From positions 19,672,472 to 19,736,471 of the forward strand of contig OY855914.1 in NCBI GenBank assembly GCA_963693305.1: a DNA stretch of 64,000 nt, in the 5' to 3' direction. Below are positions 14,401 to 23,264 of this stretch, in pieces. Below the pieces are notes generated by a model. The model was not told the origin of the DNA. It saw only the letters and a list, made by a program, of their open reading frames with translations, and ran no database searches. A program made the translations under genes and the position numbers. Origin of the DNA: Meandrina meandrites. Taxonomy: Eukaryota; Cnidaria; Anthozoa; Scleractinia; Meandrinidae. The first letter of the stretch is position 1, and each line of letters begins with the position of its first letter.

Positions 14401-17400
14401 AAAAGTCGACCTGTTTGTTTTGTGAGTTTGTCTACGGAAACCCGGCGACGGGTTGCTTTTTCACTCGCCTTCAAATGCCACTGAACAGACGTTTGAAATC
14501 ACTATCTACGATACTACTTCTGTCGAAATGTAAGAATTAAAGAGAATGGCCTGTCAAGTGTTTTGATGTGATTTGATTTATTTCACCTGCCACTTTCCAA
14601 AATATTCGGCCGCAACTTAGAACTCCAATCGTGTCGAAATAGTGGGTTACGTCATTTTCTCGCGAGACATCAGTTTCTAAAAATAGCCTACACGCGAAAG
14701 ACATAGCACGCGCCCCAATACCAGATGTAGACTTCTAGTTATGGACTTCTGGTATAATAATTCTGGTAGAGTGCTTTTTTTGAAACGTTTTCTAGTTGCT
14801 AAGTTACGTATATATAGAGGAAGGTCATTCCATTAGTAACATCCAACAACAGTGGGGCAAAATTTCCTTACAGCGGAGCTCCACAGCGGCCCGAAGGGCC
14901 GCAGAGCGGAGCCCCATAGGTTCATGCGAACATAGAAAATTGGAAAACCATGCGTTTGAGTTTTCATGGTCATCGTGGCAAGCGGCATGGCTCGCGGGCG
15001 CGTGCGCTCTACATACGAAGTCGTTCAACATGGCGGCCATCGCGGCCATACTCCAGAAAAAAAGCTTTACCTGGCGGGTCTCTTACATGTTTGATATTGA
15101 CCAGCCCCCTTTAGGTAAAAAAAAAGAAAACTATCGTAGAAGTTTGTGGGACACTGCACATTTTTTTTTTCATGTTGAAAATCGACTAGGGATATTTCAT
15201 TTCGCGTGTACGAATCGATTGGGTGAAGAGGCGGCAAAAGCTCACCTCGGGAATAAAAACTTGTGAAGAAAGTCAGCAGCAGAAAATATTTCTTCGTTAT
15301 TATATCTTACCCCATCACATCTAAAGTTTTTTATATACGTACTCACATCAAAAAAAAAAAATGATCTGGACATTTCATATCAACTTAAACGAAGCGATTG
15401 CATGAAAAGGCGGCAAATCTTTGGTACGCGCTGTTCACCTTTAAGCTGAATGAAAGACGCGAAGAAAGCTGTTGGAGAACCTAAGTCTTCGTGAATACTT
15501 CTCGCTGTATTTACTCATCTACATCATGAAAACTAATGCCAAATGATTTAGGACAACCTCGTAACGGGAAGATCAAGACTTGAACATTATATATCGGAGT
15601 ACAAGTCAAAAAGAGCGATGACCAGGGTTTGACCTGCAGCTGAGCAAGGCTGAAAATCACTGAATTGAGCTCAACTAAAAGTGAACTCAGAGCTGATCAA
15701 GTTCACTGAAGTGAAGGATAAAAGACTGTTAAAGGCTACACCGATGGAAAGAAAGAAATTGATCTTCGCTGATAATTTACATAATTTATTCGCGGTGGTG
15801 TTGGAGTACTGCTCACAACGAAACTGCCGTGTTCATCTCCGATATTTTTATTGGGCTGGTTTGGAAGCTTTGCCCTCCAGAATTTACAAGCCTTCTCCAA
15901 TAATAAGGTAACAAATGGAAATGTGTCCACTAAGAATAAGCCGAGTTTTATATTAAATAATAAATTATTAAATATTTCGTTTAGAGGAACTGTTTTCTGT
16001 TTTAGTTAGTGGAGTTAACTGTGATGTTCATTATTGGATTTTCAAAGCAAATTATTAACATCAAACTCACGATTTTGGCTCGCTTGCATTTGTTTTGTTT
16101 CTCTTATCACTGCTTATCAGTGATCTTAGATGCGTAAATGAATATTTCTCCAGTTTCGTTGCGAGTTACCTTTGCTTGGCTGAGTGAGTTCAGGCTTCAC
16201 CTAGAGGGTTGTCCAATACTGTCGCATAGAGTCCATTGGAAAATGGGTTATACCAATTCGATCGATTTGTCAAATAGAGCATTCTTATTTTCGATCGGAA
16301 AAGTGCAGCTCTCCATTGGACTGTTGCATCTCATTAGCGAGACTTAGAAAAATATCGCCGTAGTAGTCGTTATAGGGCCCCATATAATGTTTGTCGATTC
16401 GATCGACTTGTCAAATAGAGAATTCCTATTGTCGATCGGAAAGTGCAGCTTTCCATTGGACTGTTGCCGTAGTAGTCGTTATAGGGCCCCATAAACGTTT
16501 GTCGATTCGATCGATTCGATCGATTCGTGTTTCGCAGACTTTCAAAGGTGCCGATTTGTGAATGCGCTTTCTGCATGCAGAATCACACTTTAAATTTTGC
16601 ATATTTCGTGGCTATCCTTGGAGTGAAATCATTGTTTATTGCGATGACTGTTGCTGTTGTGTTTTACTACACATTGCATAAGCAGACATTGCTCCTGTTG
16701 AGCATGTCATCAAACAGTGATTAAAATTGCACTACTGCCGCGCAGAAAGCAACGGTAACTCTAGTTTACAAGTAAAATTACCATTAACAACATTGGACGC
16801 TAAACAGAAGTACACAATAAAGTTGACAACCATTTGGCAGTAAATGCATGGATATCACACGTGTATCATTCCTTTAGTAACACTATACTGCAACTTAATG
16901 TTCGACTATGTTTAACAGCTTTTATTCAGCGGTATTAAACCGTGATGAACAAGAAAGCACGACAAAAGCGTGACCTTCCTTGAAATAACCTAAAATATCA
17001 TCGCGACCTTTGTTTACATTCGGGCGTAGATTCACCGTGAGATAATCTTAAGAGAAGAAAACCTCTGTGGCAGAAAAATTTCGCTACCTTCATTTTCGGC
17101 TCATCTCGTAGTCGTTTAGACGAGTGAAGCTTCTGTGGACAGATCGCTTAACATAAGTACACAATAAAGTTGACAACCATTTGGCAGTAAATGCTTATAC
17201 TTTGCATGTTCTTCATCATGGAAAATAGTCGTCGCCTCAAAGAGGCCTTTGGTATGTGTGATCGTTAGATAGGGGTCATTTCATTACAGTGCGTAAACGT
17301 ACAGCTAAATGAACAAAAACTACGGTCTGATAAACTGAAGTGCTCGTTGAACTTTCCGTGCTGCAATAAAGAAATAACGACCTTTTCACACAATTTTTAG

Positions 17401-20400
17401 GTATCGTTGAACAGGGTGTCAATTTTTAGGTCGGGCATTAAAATGGGTTTCAGTTTTTGATTGTCTCTCCTTAAAAAGGGTCAGGGTTCAGGAACCTTTG
17501 CGGGACACACCTACATCGTAAATTTACAGAAGTAACGCCCCGCCCCCCTCCCCACCCTCCCGATGTTTCTAATTCTCTGTTCTTCCAATCCCCCTGAATA
17601 AACGAATGGACTTAAGTAATGTCTTAATAACAACCTAGCATAGCCAGCTTAGGGAAACCTTTGATAGGAGGGGACACCTAACTAAAATTAAAAACGTTGT
17701 ACGTAAAAAATATGACAAGATTTGGGATACCTTGATAAGAATAAGAAGCTAAATTTTTAGAATACGAAACTATGCACTTGTAAGCAAGGTTAGAATGAAA
17801 AAAAATTAAGAATAACATAGGCGACAGTTTTGCAATCCGTTTTTTTTAATTCGAAGGATAACGACTTCTTATTATCCATTCATAATGCTGAATCTAAATT
17901 ATGAAACTTTCGCTGCTGTTATTTTTGTTCAGCCAGTAAATATCATGGTCCCGGTTAAGGACTCCTACCTCAAAATAGCGGGGCTCCAGGAGTTCTTTCA
18001 GGGCTCCGAGTCACAATACAAAATAAGCCTCAAGGGCTCTACTCCCGAGAATTTAATCGAGGGCTCCAGGTTCCACTATGCTTTTCTTGCATTAAAAAAA
18101 ATACAGCAATTTTTATTTATAAACGCTGATTAAAGTTTCTCTCTTCTCTATTTAACAATTAGATTATGAGCGAGATTTTCTACAATATGAACTAGTATTA
18201 AACTTCTGAATTTCAGTTGAATCAACAGTTGTGAACTCACGCTCAGCAGTTTATTCAGTAATTTTAACCTTTTAAACTCGTGCAACGCTGAATTCCCTCC
18301 TTTTCAAGTCTTTGCGGGAATTGAATTATCCAATAATGTTTCTAAACTTCCTCCGAAATTTCAAGAACTAAAATCGTTTTTGAGCGGTTTGACGGAGTCA
18401 AGGAACAACATTGCACTTTAGTATATACACACTCAGTGATCTTGGCTATTCCAGCAATCTGATTGGTTCGCTATCTCGGGCTAATGCCGCATTATTCACT
18501 CGCTAGCGAGTGGATAATGCATTATCCCATAAAACAGAAACAAAATGGCCGGCGTAAACTCACGTTTCGCTAGCACTTCGGAATCAAAAATGGTGCAAAT
18601 AAAAGACGACAGCGAGCCAGAAAACACCAAGAAGGCAACGAACTCTGGCCTAAAAGTTTTTAAAGATAGGTGAAGAAGTCATGTTTTGCAAACAAGTGTT
18701 TTTCAGTTTGTTTATCGAGATAATTACTGTGATCAGTTCGACCTATCGCTAAATAGGCAGCAATTAATCTTCACGACTACAATTTGTCTCATTACGAGTA
18801 TTTTTGTAGACTGGTTTGCCTGACAGAAGACAGAACGAATTTCTCACCGAAATCGAGGAAATAGAAAATGAAGAATTGAAGTTTTATATCTCCGCAAGAA
18901 AACAAGACAGGTCATATTACAACAAGGTAACACTCACCTCAATTCGAGCCGCCATTGACAGGCACCTTCGCAACGAGCCAAACAACAAGCCTTTCTCGAT
19001 AACTTCGAAAACTTTGTTTGATCAGTTATCGATTTCCAAGCAGACTTTCGATTAAAGTTGCCGATTTGAACTGTGTAAAAGGACCATTTTGACGAAGATT
19101 TTATCGAAGATTGTGTATTTGCCATGTTAAAAGAATCTGTAAATAGTTTTGTACGTGTTCACGCATGAATTGAGACGTCAAATTAGACGTCAATAAAATT
19201 GCCTTTCATAGGTTTCCTTTTGAAAATGCCTAGATTGTCTGTTTTGAGATCACTTCGTGTGTATATACTAAAACAATTATTCTTTTCAATCTCGGTGAAT
19301 AGCGGCAGAATATTTACCTGCCGCTACGCGGCTCGGTAAATATTCTGCCACTATTCACCTCGATTTCAAAGAATAATTGTTAAGTGTTCGATATTGTTTT
19401 TCGGTACGTCTGAAAGTCTCCAGTAATAAACTACCTCGGTGAATAGCGGCAGAATATTTACCTCGCCGCTACGCGGCTCGGTAAATATTCTGCCACTATT
19501 CACCTCGATTTCAAAGAATAATTGTTAAGTGTTCGATATTGTTTTTCGGTACGTCTGAACGTCTCCAGTAATAAACTACCTTTCTATAATGTTGATAACA
19601 TCAGGGATAAAAAACATATGCTGGTAACGAACACCAAAAAAAAAGGTTATTATGCAACTGCATGTGCTTTCCAAGTCAACAGATGACTGTTTTGGCGAAC
19701 AATATTCTACACCTACCTTCAACTTATTTTCTGCATAACTTGAGCACCAAATGCTAATAATATTACTTTTTGTCATGGAATGTCAAAGAAAAGTTCCCCA
19801 TATTCCATGCGGAGGACCAATTTTGAAATATGTTATTAAGGCATACAATGCTCTAAGACATTTCCTTGCAATTGGGTCATTTCAAAAGACACTGTATGCA
19901 TAAAAAAAAGGTAATGCAGTTGCAAGTCAGTTTATGGACAAATTAAATTAATTGTTACAGTTTTTTATTGAATAATTAAAATTGTAGATAATTGTAATAT
20001 TCAGAACATCATAATTAATTTTACTTCTAGTGAAGGAAATTGTTTCACAAATATGTAATGATAATTAAAAATAAAAGAATTATATGTTAAGAGGCCTCTA
20101 TGTTAATTATACTTTATTATTGTGTACCTCCAGAAAATATCCATACCCACCCCAAGGATGGCCATTTGAAATAAAAGAGCATGGCTATCCAAACACCCAA
20201 TAATATAATGTTATATTAAAGGAAAGTATGTACCAGACATGAAAAGTACTAGAGGTGGGAGGGTGACCAAACAAAAAACCATCTTGGAGAAAATTATGGT
20301 TTAATTTCCAATAACCACACATTTCAAAAAAGTTGTGGTTTTTGATATAACTTTAGGGACATTTAAAATCAGTGTTACATGTGAATGCGTCAAACTCTGG

Positions 20401-23264
20401 TAGAAAAAAAAAAAAAAACGAAAAATTATCCAAAATATTTCTGATAAAATTATAAAATCGCCGACATGACCTGATCTGCTCTGTCTTTCAAGACACATCC
20501 AATTATTGCAAAGGGGGAATCACGAATGTAACTTACATCAGGAGCCATACTCAGGCACCAGCTTACATTAATTATATATGTCGATTCGACAAACTGTTCT
20601 TCTATAACAAGGAATGTTTATTACTCAATTCTCACGCCACCGGACTGTTAAATATACGAACTTTTCTACCCTCTAATGCGTTCTTAAAACCATGAATGTT
20701 TATGTATTAGTTTATGTTTATGTACTAGCGGCTTTTGCATTAGTCTATCGCTCAGTTCCACAAACTGTTATACCCCCTCCTCCGTTTTTAGAACGAGGAA
20801 TGTTTATGGATTACCACTTTTTGCTTTAGTTTATCGGTTGGTTCGACAAAACTGTTAACCGGCCTTTTGTGTTTTTAGATCGAGGAATGTTTAAGCTTTT
20901 GTATTAGTCGTTTTTCGCCGGCGTTTATCGGTCGGTTCGACAAATTGTTCTACTCCCTTTTGTGTTTTTAGAACGAGGAATATACATGTATATTTGTTAG
21001 TCGTCATTCACGTGTATCCGCCGTTTGTCGTCATTCACGTGTATCGACAACTGCACTTGTCGGATCGGTAGTAAACTTTTCCATTTGACAAATCGAACGA
21101 ATCGGTCGATTCGACAATCTTCCAGCGGGTAGCTTTCTCACTAATGAGATGCATGTCGGATCATTTTTCCGATTGACAAATCGAACGAATCGATCGAATC
21201 GACAGCACATTGTCCAGCTTATCGCCAATGAAATGCAATTGTCCGATCGACAACAAATAGAATGTTATTTTTTCGGATGGACTCTATGCGACAGTATTGG
21301 ACATGAGTGTTCACCTAATGCATATTTATTTACCAGAAATGAAGAAAATTCATTCAGTTTTCTACATAAAATCCTCTTAGCAACGCGTACGATAAAACAA
21401 TCATGCAACCAAACCGCAACGAAAGGAAGACGGTTCAAAACAGTCAAAACAACATTATTGTAAGCTTATTCTAATTTAGCGTTCACCACTTCACAAACTA
21501 CCACAATTCTTACACAAAAACTTCCTTAAAAATGACTTACATAACCGGCACCATCAATTTGCAGAGTTCGTTTTGCCGCCGTGATTTTCTCAGTTTGCCG
21601 TGCAGCGAGTTCACTTTGTTTTCTGTTTTTGCCTTGAATTGAATTTCTTGCCCTTATAGTTTTGTAGTAATCAAAACAAGGTCATGATTCTTTTTACATT
21701 GAATAACTCATAAAGGTCCTAGAGGTATATTAATTTAATAGTGTACAGTAAACGTTGTAAACAGTTTTACAAAGATTTGTTTTGCGCCTACGTGCGTACG
21801 TGAGGAACCCAATTAAGTGCACTCATCAATTTCAATTTTAGAACCTGTCGCGGGCAAGAAAATTCAGACGGGTTAACCGCAATATGTTTGAGGTCGCTTT
21901 CGTCAACAAAACCATGCGAGATTTTTAAGATATTAAGTTCAACCATGAGCGATTAAAATTTACTTTATGCCTATATGGGCCACCGTATAAAGCTTACAAA
22001 TATGGTGTGTACTTATTTAGCAACACTGTAATTAACTCGTGCAAAAAAAAAATAATAAATAATAATAATAATAATAAATGGCAGCTCCGCGTTTAGGCCT
22101 GCCTAAATCTATATATTATTTATTCTGAAGAAACCGGGATTTAAGTGTTGTAAGGATGCACTTCGGTAGCAGGTGGAATGTGGAATGTTGCCTTTGTGGT
22201 AAATTTGTTGATTTCTTTGGTTTATTTTATTACATGAATTTCTATTTTACACTCTGAAAACGAGTAACCGTTTTTCATTAAGGTGGACACAACGGCCCTC
22301 AGTGAGTAACAGCAATTGCCATCTCTTTTATATTCAGAAAGCATCACCCCCTCAATACTTAATTTTGATATCGTTTGTGTTAGAACACCACGGGGAAAAA
22401 TATATATTTAGCAATTTCAAATGCGTGTAAAACTCCAAAGGGCGAACGCTATTTCATACTTCTGTCGCCTTTCGAAACAAGGCTTAACACTTCCTGTTTA
22501 CGCTTGCCCGTCTGGTGTTACCGGTTTAATATCATGGGTGACAAATTACTCCTTAATTTTGGCGCGAAATTTCAGCGCTAATTTATAATTTCACATGTGA
22601 AATTACAAAATATCCATGGCAACGTTTCAGTGCCAAGATGGCGTACAGGATTTTAAAAGATGATCTTAAAGCTTAAAATTTGCACATTTCGCTTGAATTT
22701 CACCTTGGCCAGTTTGTTTGGTCGTGCTATAAACTTTTAGCGATAACATGAATGGCATTGAGCTGAATTTTAGCGTTTTACACGGGCGTCGTCACGAGCC
22801 GGTTCGCTCATCACGATACAATAAACAAGTTACGAAACTACGACTGTAAGCGTAATTTGTCACCCATGATATTAAAATGTAACCAAATAGTATACTTGTG
22901 AAATTAGGAAATAATTTCACTTGCGTTTTGTCAAAATGCTAATAATTTCCCGAGCCTTTGCTCAGGAAATTATTAGAATTTAGACAAAACGCGCATTAAA
23001 TTATTTCCTAATTTCCCCCCGTCACCGTTTGATTACCCATACTAATTACGCAAATAGATGCATGCCTTTTGTTCAAATACGAAAGAGCGCGACAGTATTG
23101 TTGCGATATGTTTTAGCATAGGAATATTCGAGAGAAAGTAAAGTAGACTGGTCATATACACATTGACAATTAAGCAAACTGTACAGACCTGCAAAAACGT
23201 TTTCACTTGGCTTGTGAATCAAGGTTAACAGGAACAGCGCGAAAATCCACCAGATGACATTCAT
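1..23264 (-). CDS. LRP5/6: LRP5/6-like Wnt co-receptor gene, six exons seen, 3' end beyond window
   Basis: Single-pass LDL-receptor-related protein expected to bind Wnt at the cell surface together with Frizzled and signal to beta-catenin. Joined exons (23189-23264, 7728-8133, 6294-6688, 4353-4478, 764-1163, 1-365) give about 589 codons with matching phases 1-2-1-1-2 and no internal stop. Order: signal peptide (residues 1 to ~25), first YWTD propeller (~26-292), six-cysteine EGF module (~293-334), second propeller (~335 to window edge). Propeller-EGF-propeller directly after the signal peptide, with no LDL-receptor class A repeats before it, fits LRP5/6 better than LRP4 or LRP1/2. LRP4 is the main alternative; the unseen C-terminus (LDLa repeats, PPPSP motifs) would decide. 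Expected remaining parts are two further propellers, LDLa repeats, TM and tail, off the left edge. Confidence 0.88.
366..763 (-). other. Gene A intron
   Basis: 398-bp intron between exons 5 and 6. No repeat or ORF of note. Confidence 0.8.
764..1163 (-). CDS. LRP5/6: Gene A exon 5: second propeller, first blades
   Basis: 400 bp, phase 1 in, phase 2 out. The acceptor is best placed at agctcag|AGAAATTC (1163); an AG six bases upstream gives the wrong phase. Donor CAGAAAG|gtaatc. Signature blocks are [11 protein letters not shown] and [12 protein letters not shown], with [21 protein letters not shown] and [12 protein letters not shown]. Starts with [12 protein letters not shown], the edge strand of a new propeller after the EGF module. 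Confidence 0.92.
1567..1735. repeat. Intronic minisatellite, ~55-bp unit, about three to four copies
   Basis: Units share gggtattgtgagctgcag followed by ccctggagaagagtaaggacctctctc with substitutions. It lies in the gene A intron between exons 4 and 5; the remainder of that intron to 3190 is mostly AT-rich and without coding signs. Confidence 0.75.
2560..3165 (+). repeat. Diverged interspersed repeat, related to 32045-32645
   Basis: Shares in the same orientation the blocks gtgacgtcat..aaaat, accaacatggcg..tttccatacagag, ctataaatttg, aacattttg and acttggacaa with 32045-32645. Function unknown; old mobile element copy inferred. Confidence 0.6.
3197..3950 (+). pseudogene. Retroelement gag-like fragment (BEL/Pao-type guess), broken
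   Basis: Plus-strand coding relic inside a gene A intron. Frame 3366-3812 encodes a long charged coiled coil ([20 protein letters not shown]), is cut by a TAG at 3549, and continues to about 3720. The frame then shifts to 3731, which reads [16 protein letters not shown] and [19 protein letters not shown], similar in type to the F-S-G-x-x-x-x-W/Y-x-x-F segment of DUF1759 gag proteins. Upstream 3197-3365 reads open in a third frame ([20 protein letters not shown]). No polymerase follows. The family call is a guess from the motif. Confidence 0.5.
4353..4478 (-). CDS. LRP5/6: Gene A exon 4: EGF-like module
   Basis: A single 126-bp exon, phase 1 in and out, acceptor tcatcag|GTCCACA and donor ACTACG|gtaagg. 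It encodes six cysteines in EGF spacing: HAC, GLC, DLC, GGYQCAC and NKTC. Position between two propellers is diagnostic of the LDLR-family propeller-EGF unit. Residues ~293-334 of the joined protein. Confidence 0.92.
4479..6293. other. Gene A intron, AT-rich
   Basis: No gene or clear element. It includes a perfect 22-bp palindrome at about 5003-5024 (acattatgtct and its complement), homopolymer T and A tracts (5147-5160, 5762-5774) and a run of ACA. Confidence 0.7.
6294..6688 (-). CDS. LRP5/6: Gene A exon 3: end of first YWTD propeller
   Basis: Acceptor gctttcag|CATGATG at 6688 and donor TTTCAG|gtaaca at 6293; phase 2 in, phase 1 out, 395 bp. Blades are marked by [16 protein letters not shown] and VLYWTDWG, and by [12 protein letters not shown] and the closing [12 protein letters not shown], which is typical of the last strand before an LRP EGF module. 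From memory, vertebrate LRP5/6 splits this region into two exons whose lengths add up to about the same figure; that would mean one intron fewer here. Confidence 0.93.
6689..7727. other. Gene A intron, no further feature seen
   Basis: 1039 bp between exons 2 and 3. Paired short segments around 6800-7210 suggest a decayed inverted repeat but I could not delimit one. Confidence 0.6.
7728..8133 (-). CDS. LRP5/6: Gene A exon 2: first propeller, blades 1-3 (YWTD repeats)
   Basis: Acceptor ttgcag|AAGGAAAG at 8133 and donor AATGG|gtaagt at 7727; phase 1 in, phase 2 out, 406 bp. The translation carries the propeller signature blocks NRVYWSDV and NIYWTDTGT, with the linking motifs [13 protein letters not shown], LALDHVGRN and [12 protein letters not shown]. 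The exon opens with [13 protein letters not shown], the usual first strand of an LRP propeller that runs straight on from a signal peptide. It joins in frame to exon 3 ([12 protein letters not shown]). Confidence 0.93.
8425..8710 (+). mobile_element. tRNA-derived SINE, forward copy
   Basis: Pol III promoter parts are visible: A box GTGGCGTAATGGTTAGTG near 8434 and B box GGTTCGAGCCC at 8479-8489, in tRNA spacing. The body runs through cacccaggtgtataaatggg to ctccggcctgatggg. Other copies or parts in this window: 8745-8893, 11216-11376 and 13234-13380, all inverted. Confidence 0.85.
8745..8893 (-). mobile_element. SINE 3' fragment, inverted
   Basis: Reverse complement of the tail of the SINE at 8425-8710. 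It ends at ctccagcag, where segment Y begins, so Y (or a breakpoint) cut this SINE. Confidence 0.8.
8894..10908. repeat. Segmental repeat Y, copy 1 (with an 826-bp insertion)
   Basis: 8894-8947 plus 9774-10905 align with 23399-24150 plus 24639-24765. Shared landmarks include tgaaatgta-taatacctaaaggg, cgattgaactgccttccatgg, ctgtcaccagagatctgcaac and ggtccctttacgtgatgtcgg. Identity is high by eye with small indels. No coding frame. Lies in intron 1 of gene A; the other copy lies just upstream of exon 1. Confidence 0.85.
8948..9773. mobile_element. Non-autonomous DNA transposon, 826 bp, with internal ATTTTCG subrepeats
   Basis: Ends CAAGGGCACCCAACG...CGTTGGGTGCCCCTG form inverted repeats of 15 bp with one mismatch. 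The segment is absent from Y copy 2, which reads straight through cacatttccgcaaattc, so this is a true insertion. Flanks acattt/acatct are a degraded target duplication. Inside, a motif like ctaaaattttcgga recurs about ten times. CAG-type ends suggest hAT; that is a guess. Confidence 0.78.
10910..11376. repeat. Repeat X, copy 2
   Basis: Uninterrupted copy of X (see 8153-8893). Ends with an inverted SINE 3' part (11216-11376) that reaches further into the SINE than copy 1, to ttcgccggtaccca. Confidence 0.82.
11376..13076 (+). mobile_element. Tyrosine-recombinase element with terminal inverted repeats (Crypton/DUF3504-type)
   Basis: About 1.7 kb. The left end TATTACACATAACACGAGAA is repeated inverted at 13052-13076 with one mismatch over about 24 bp. 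The interior is a promoter-like stretch with two CCAATCA boxes (11469, 11550), the recombinase ORF (11630-12865), then AT-rich DNA. Cryptons are known as elements without terminal inverted repeats, so the ends are unexpected. Target duplication cannot be told because the flanks are TTA/TAA. Confidence 0.7.
11630..12865 (+). pseudogene. DUF3504/KIAA1958-like tyrosine recombinase, one in-frame stop
   Basis: 411 codons in one frame, interrupted only by TAA at 11861-11863 where the text reads [18 protein letters not shown]-terminal part: [20 protein letters not shown], a SAM-like arm. Catalytic part: [18 protein letters not shown] with the first Arg, then NHSGRK (His-x-x-Arg). The expected ISGHKN reads ISGDKN, and the nucleophile region is [11 protein letters not shown], so the active site is probably dead. 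C-terminus is Ser-rich with a KKARHF basic run. Families of this type gave rise to host genes such as KIAA1958, QRICH1 and ZMYM. Here it sits in an element inside intron 1 of gene A and is best called a decayed transposon gene. Confidence 0.82.
13109..13212. repeat. Long hairpin, ~37-bp arms
   Basis: gtacggggttttattcactc is mirrored as tgaataaaaccccgtac, and ttgtttgtgtcaaa as tttgacacaaacaa, around a loop with repeated ctcgctcg. MITE or fold-back relic; beside an inverted SINE. Confidence 0.8.
13234..13380 (-). mobile_element. SINE head, inverted, 3' truncated
   Basis: Reverse complement of 8425-8570, including B and A boxes (ctcgaatccggac and ctaaccacgc...gccaccgcg). Confidence 0.82.
13466..14751. 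mobile_element. hAT-like non-autonomous element, 1286 bp
   Basis: Perfect 29-bp terminal inverted repeats beginning CAGAAGTCCATAACTAGAAG, continuing more loosely for about 80 bp through a shared tgtctttcgcgtgtaggcta. Flanked on both sides by gtataat (13459-13465 and 14752-14758). CAG ends with 7-8 bp duplication fit hAT. The only inner ORF (13938-14138, 66 aa) is not recognised. A CCAATCA box pair lies near the left end. Confidence 0.85.
14790..15960. other. Gene A intron 1, unassigned stretch
   Basis: An open frame of 156 codons (14796-15266, plus) has no domain-like text and contains low-complexity GC-rich bits. 15365-15480 shares acatttcat...aaacgaagcgat...ggcgg and gttcac-t-aagctgaatgaa with 61670-61760, a diverged repeat family. 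Nothing else seen. Confidence 0.5.
15960..16203. mobile_element. Fold-back element, copy 2, left piece
   Basis: Matches the reverse complement of 43500-43870 (tagttagtggagttaactgtga, ttgcgagttacc, tgagtgagttcagg). Continues at 21318 after a 5.1 kb insertion. The outer left inverted repeat is missing. Confidence 0.72.
16196..16203. repeat. 8-bp target duplication TTCACCTA, left copy
   Basis: Identical octamer at 21310-21317 across the inserted element. Confidence 0.85.
16352..16525. repeat. Subterminal repeats of the hAT-like element (~110-bp unit)
   Basis: gccgtagtagtcgttatagg, ggccccata, gtttgtcgattcgatcga and gaaagtgcagct-tccattgg occur two to three times in 16225-16525. Such arrays usually bind transposase. 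Confidence 0.75.
16808..17198. repeat. Direct repeat pair, 43 bp
   Basis: aagtacacaataaagttgac followed by aaccatttggcagtaaatgc occurs at about 16808 and 17156, bracketing 300 bp without coding signs. Confidence 0.8.
18417..19272 (+). mobile_element. Inverted-repeat element with relic DUF3504 N-terminus, 856 bp
   Basis: 26-bp ends (TTTAGTATATACACAC then AGTGATCT) match with two mismatches at 18417-18442 and 19247-19272. Near the left end are ctgattggtt and the palindrome attattcactcgctagcgag. The body encodes a split relic: [16 protein letters not shown]..., [19 protein letters not shown] (18545-18670), then a gap and [35 protein letters not shown] (18830-19050), the arm region of KIAA1958-like recombinases. 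The catalytic domain is absent. Confidence 0.7.
18545..19055 (+). pseudogene. Relic of DUF3504/KIAA1958-like recombinase, N-terminal part only
   Basis: Two open pieces: 18545-18672, ending FKDR-stop, and 18816-19055, reading [19 protein letters not shown] and [15 protein letters not shown]. The usual intervening residues are replaced by about 140 bp of AT-rich DNA, either an intron or an insertion. Compared with the longer ORF at 11630-12865 it lacks everything beyond the N-terminal arm. Confidence 0.65.
19291..19579. repeat. Tandem duplication of a 144-bp hairpin-bearing unit
   Basis: 19291-19434 and 19435-19579 are nearly identical (one inserted base and one substitution seen). Each unit starts with ctcggtgaatagcggcagaa and folds back on ttctgccactattcacctcg around a ccgctacgcggc loop. 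Confidence 0.9.
21318..22118. mobile_element. Fold-back element, copy 2, right piece
   Basis: Reverse complement of about 42884-43500: gcttac-ataaaacaatcatgcaacca-like text, aagtgcactcatc, gggccaccgtata and ggcagctccgcgtttaggcctgcctaaa, ending tatatatta as in copy 1. Confidence 0.78.
22530..23042. mobile_element. PIF/Harbinger-like MITE, copy 1 (513 bp)
   Basis: Ends TATCATGGGTGACAAAT and, inverted, GTATGGGTAATCAAA, with TAA on both outer sides (3-bp TWA duplication). The right 150 bp form an inner inverted repeat around aataatttcccgagcctttg. It lies 147 bp downstream of gene A exon 1, at the start of intron 1. Confidence 0.78.
23189..23264 (-). CDS. LRP5/6: Gene A exon 1: start codon and signal peptide
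   Basis: Too short to stand out alone. It begins at an ATG at 23264 and reads [16 protein letters not shown] followed by a short polar stretch ending in VFA, a classic signal peptide with hydrophobic core and small residue before cleavage. It ends GCAG|gtctgt in phase 1, exactly the phase needed by the exon at 8133, giving ...[15 protein letters not shown]. No other minus-strand signal-peptide exon of that phase was found between 8.1 and 40.4 kb. The intron it implies is about 15 kb. The assignment rests on phase, sequence type and position, not on a transcript. Confidence 0.75.

Larger units (their letters stand above)
16204..21309. mobile_element. hAT-like element, 5106 bp, nested insertion
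   Basis: Ends share GTCCAATACTGTCGCATAGA inverted (16211 onward and 21275-21303), with subterminal arrays of tcgattcgatcgat and tttagaacgaggaatgttta motifs. Perfect 8-bp duplication TTCACCTA outside. It splits the fold-back element whose halves are at 15960-16203 and 21318-22118. No hAT transposase frame is visible; contents are AT-rich and include another element at 18417-19272. A partial relative is at 48540-49235. Confidence 0.85.

Noticed and set aside
14796..15266. 156-codon plus-strand frame
   Set aside because: Composition is irregular, no domain-like motif, no splice context; likely chance in a GC-richer patch.
16352..16525. Regular repeats that might suggest a CRISPR array
   Set aside because: Two to three ~110-bp direct units with no constant repeat/variable spacer pattern, in a eukaryotic transposon.
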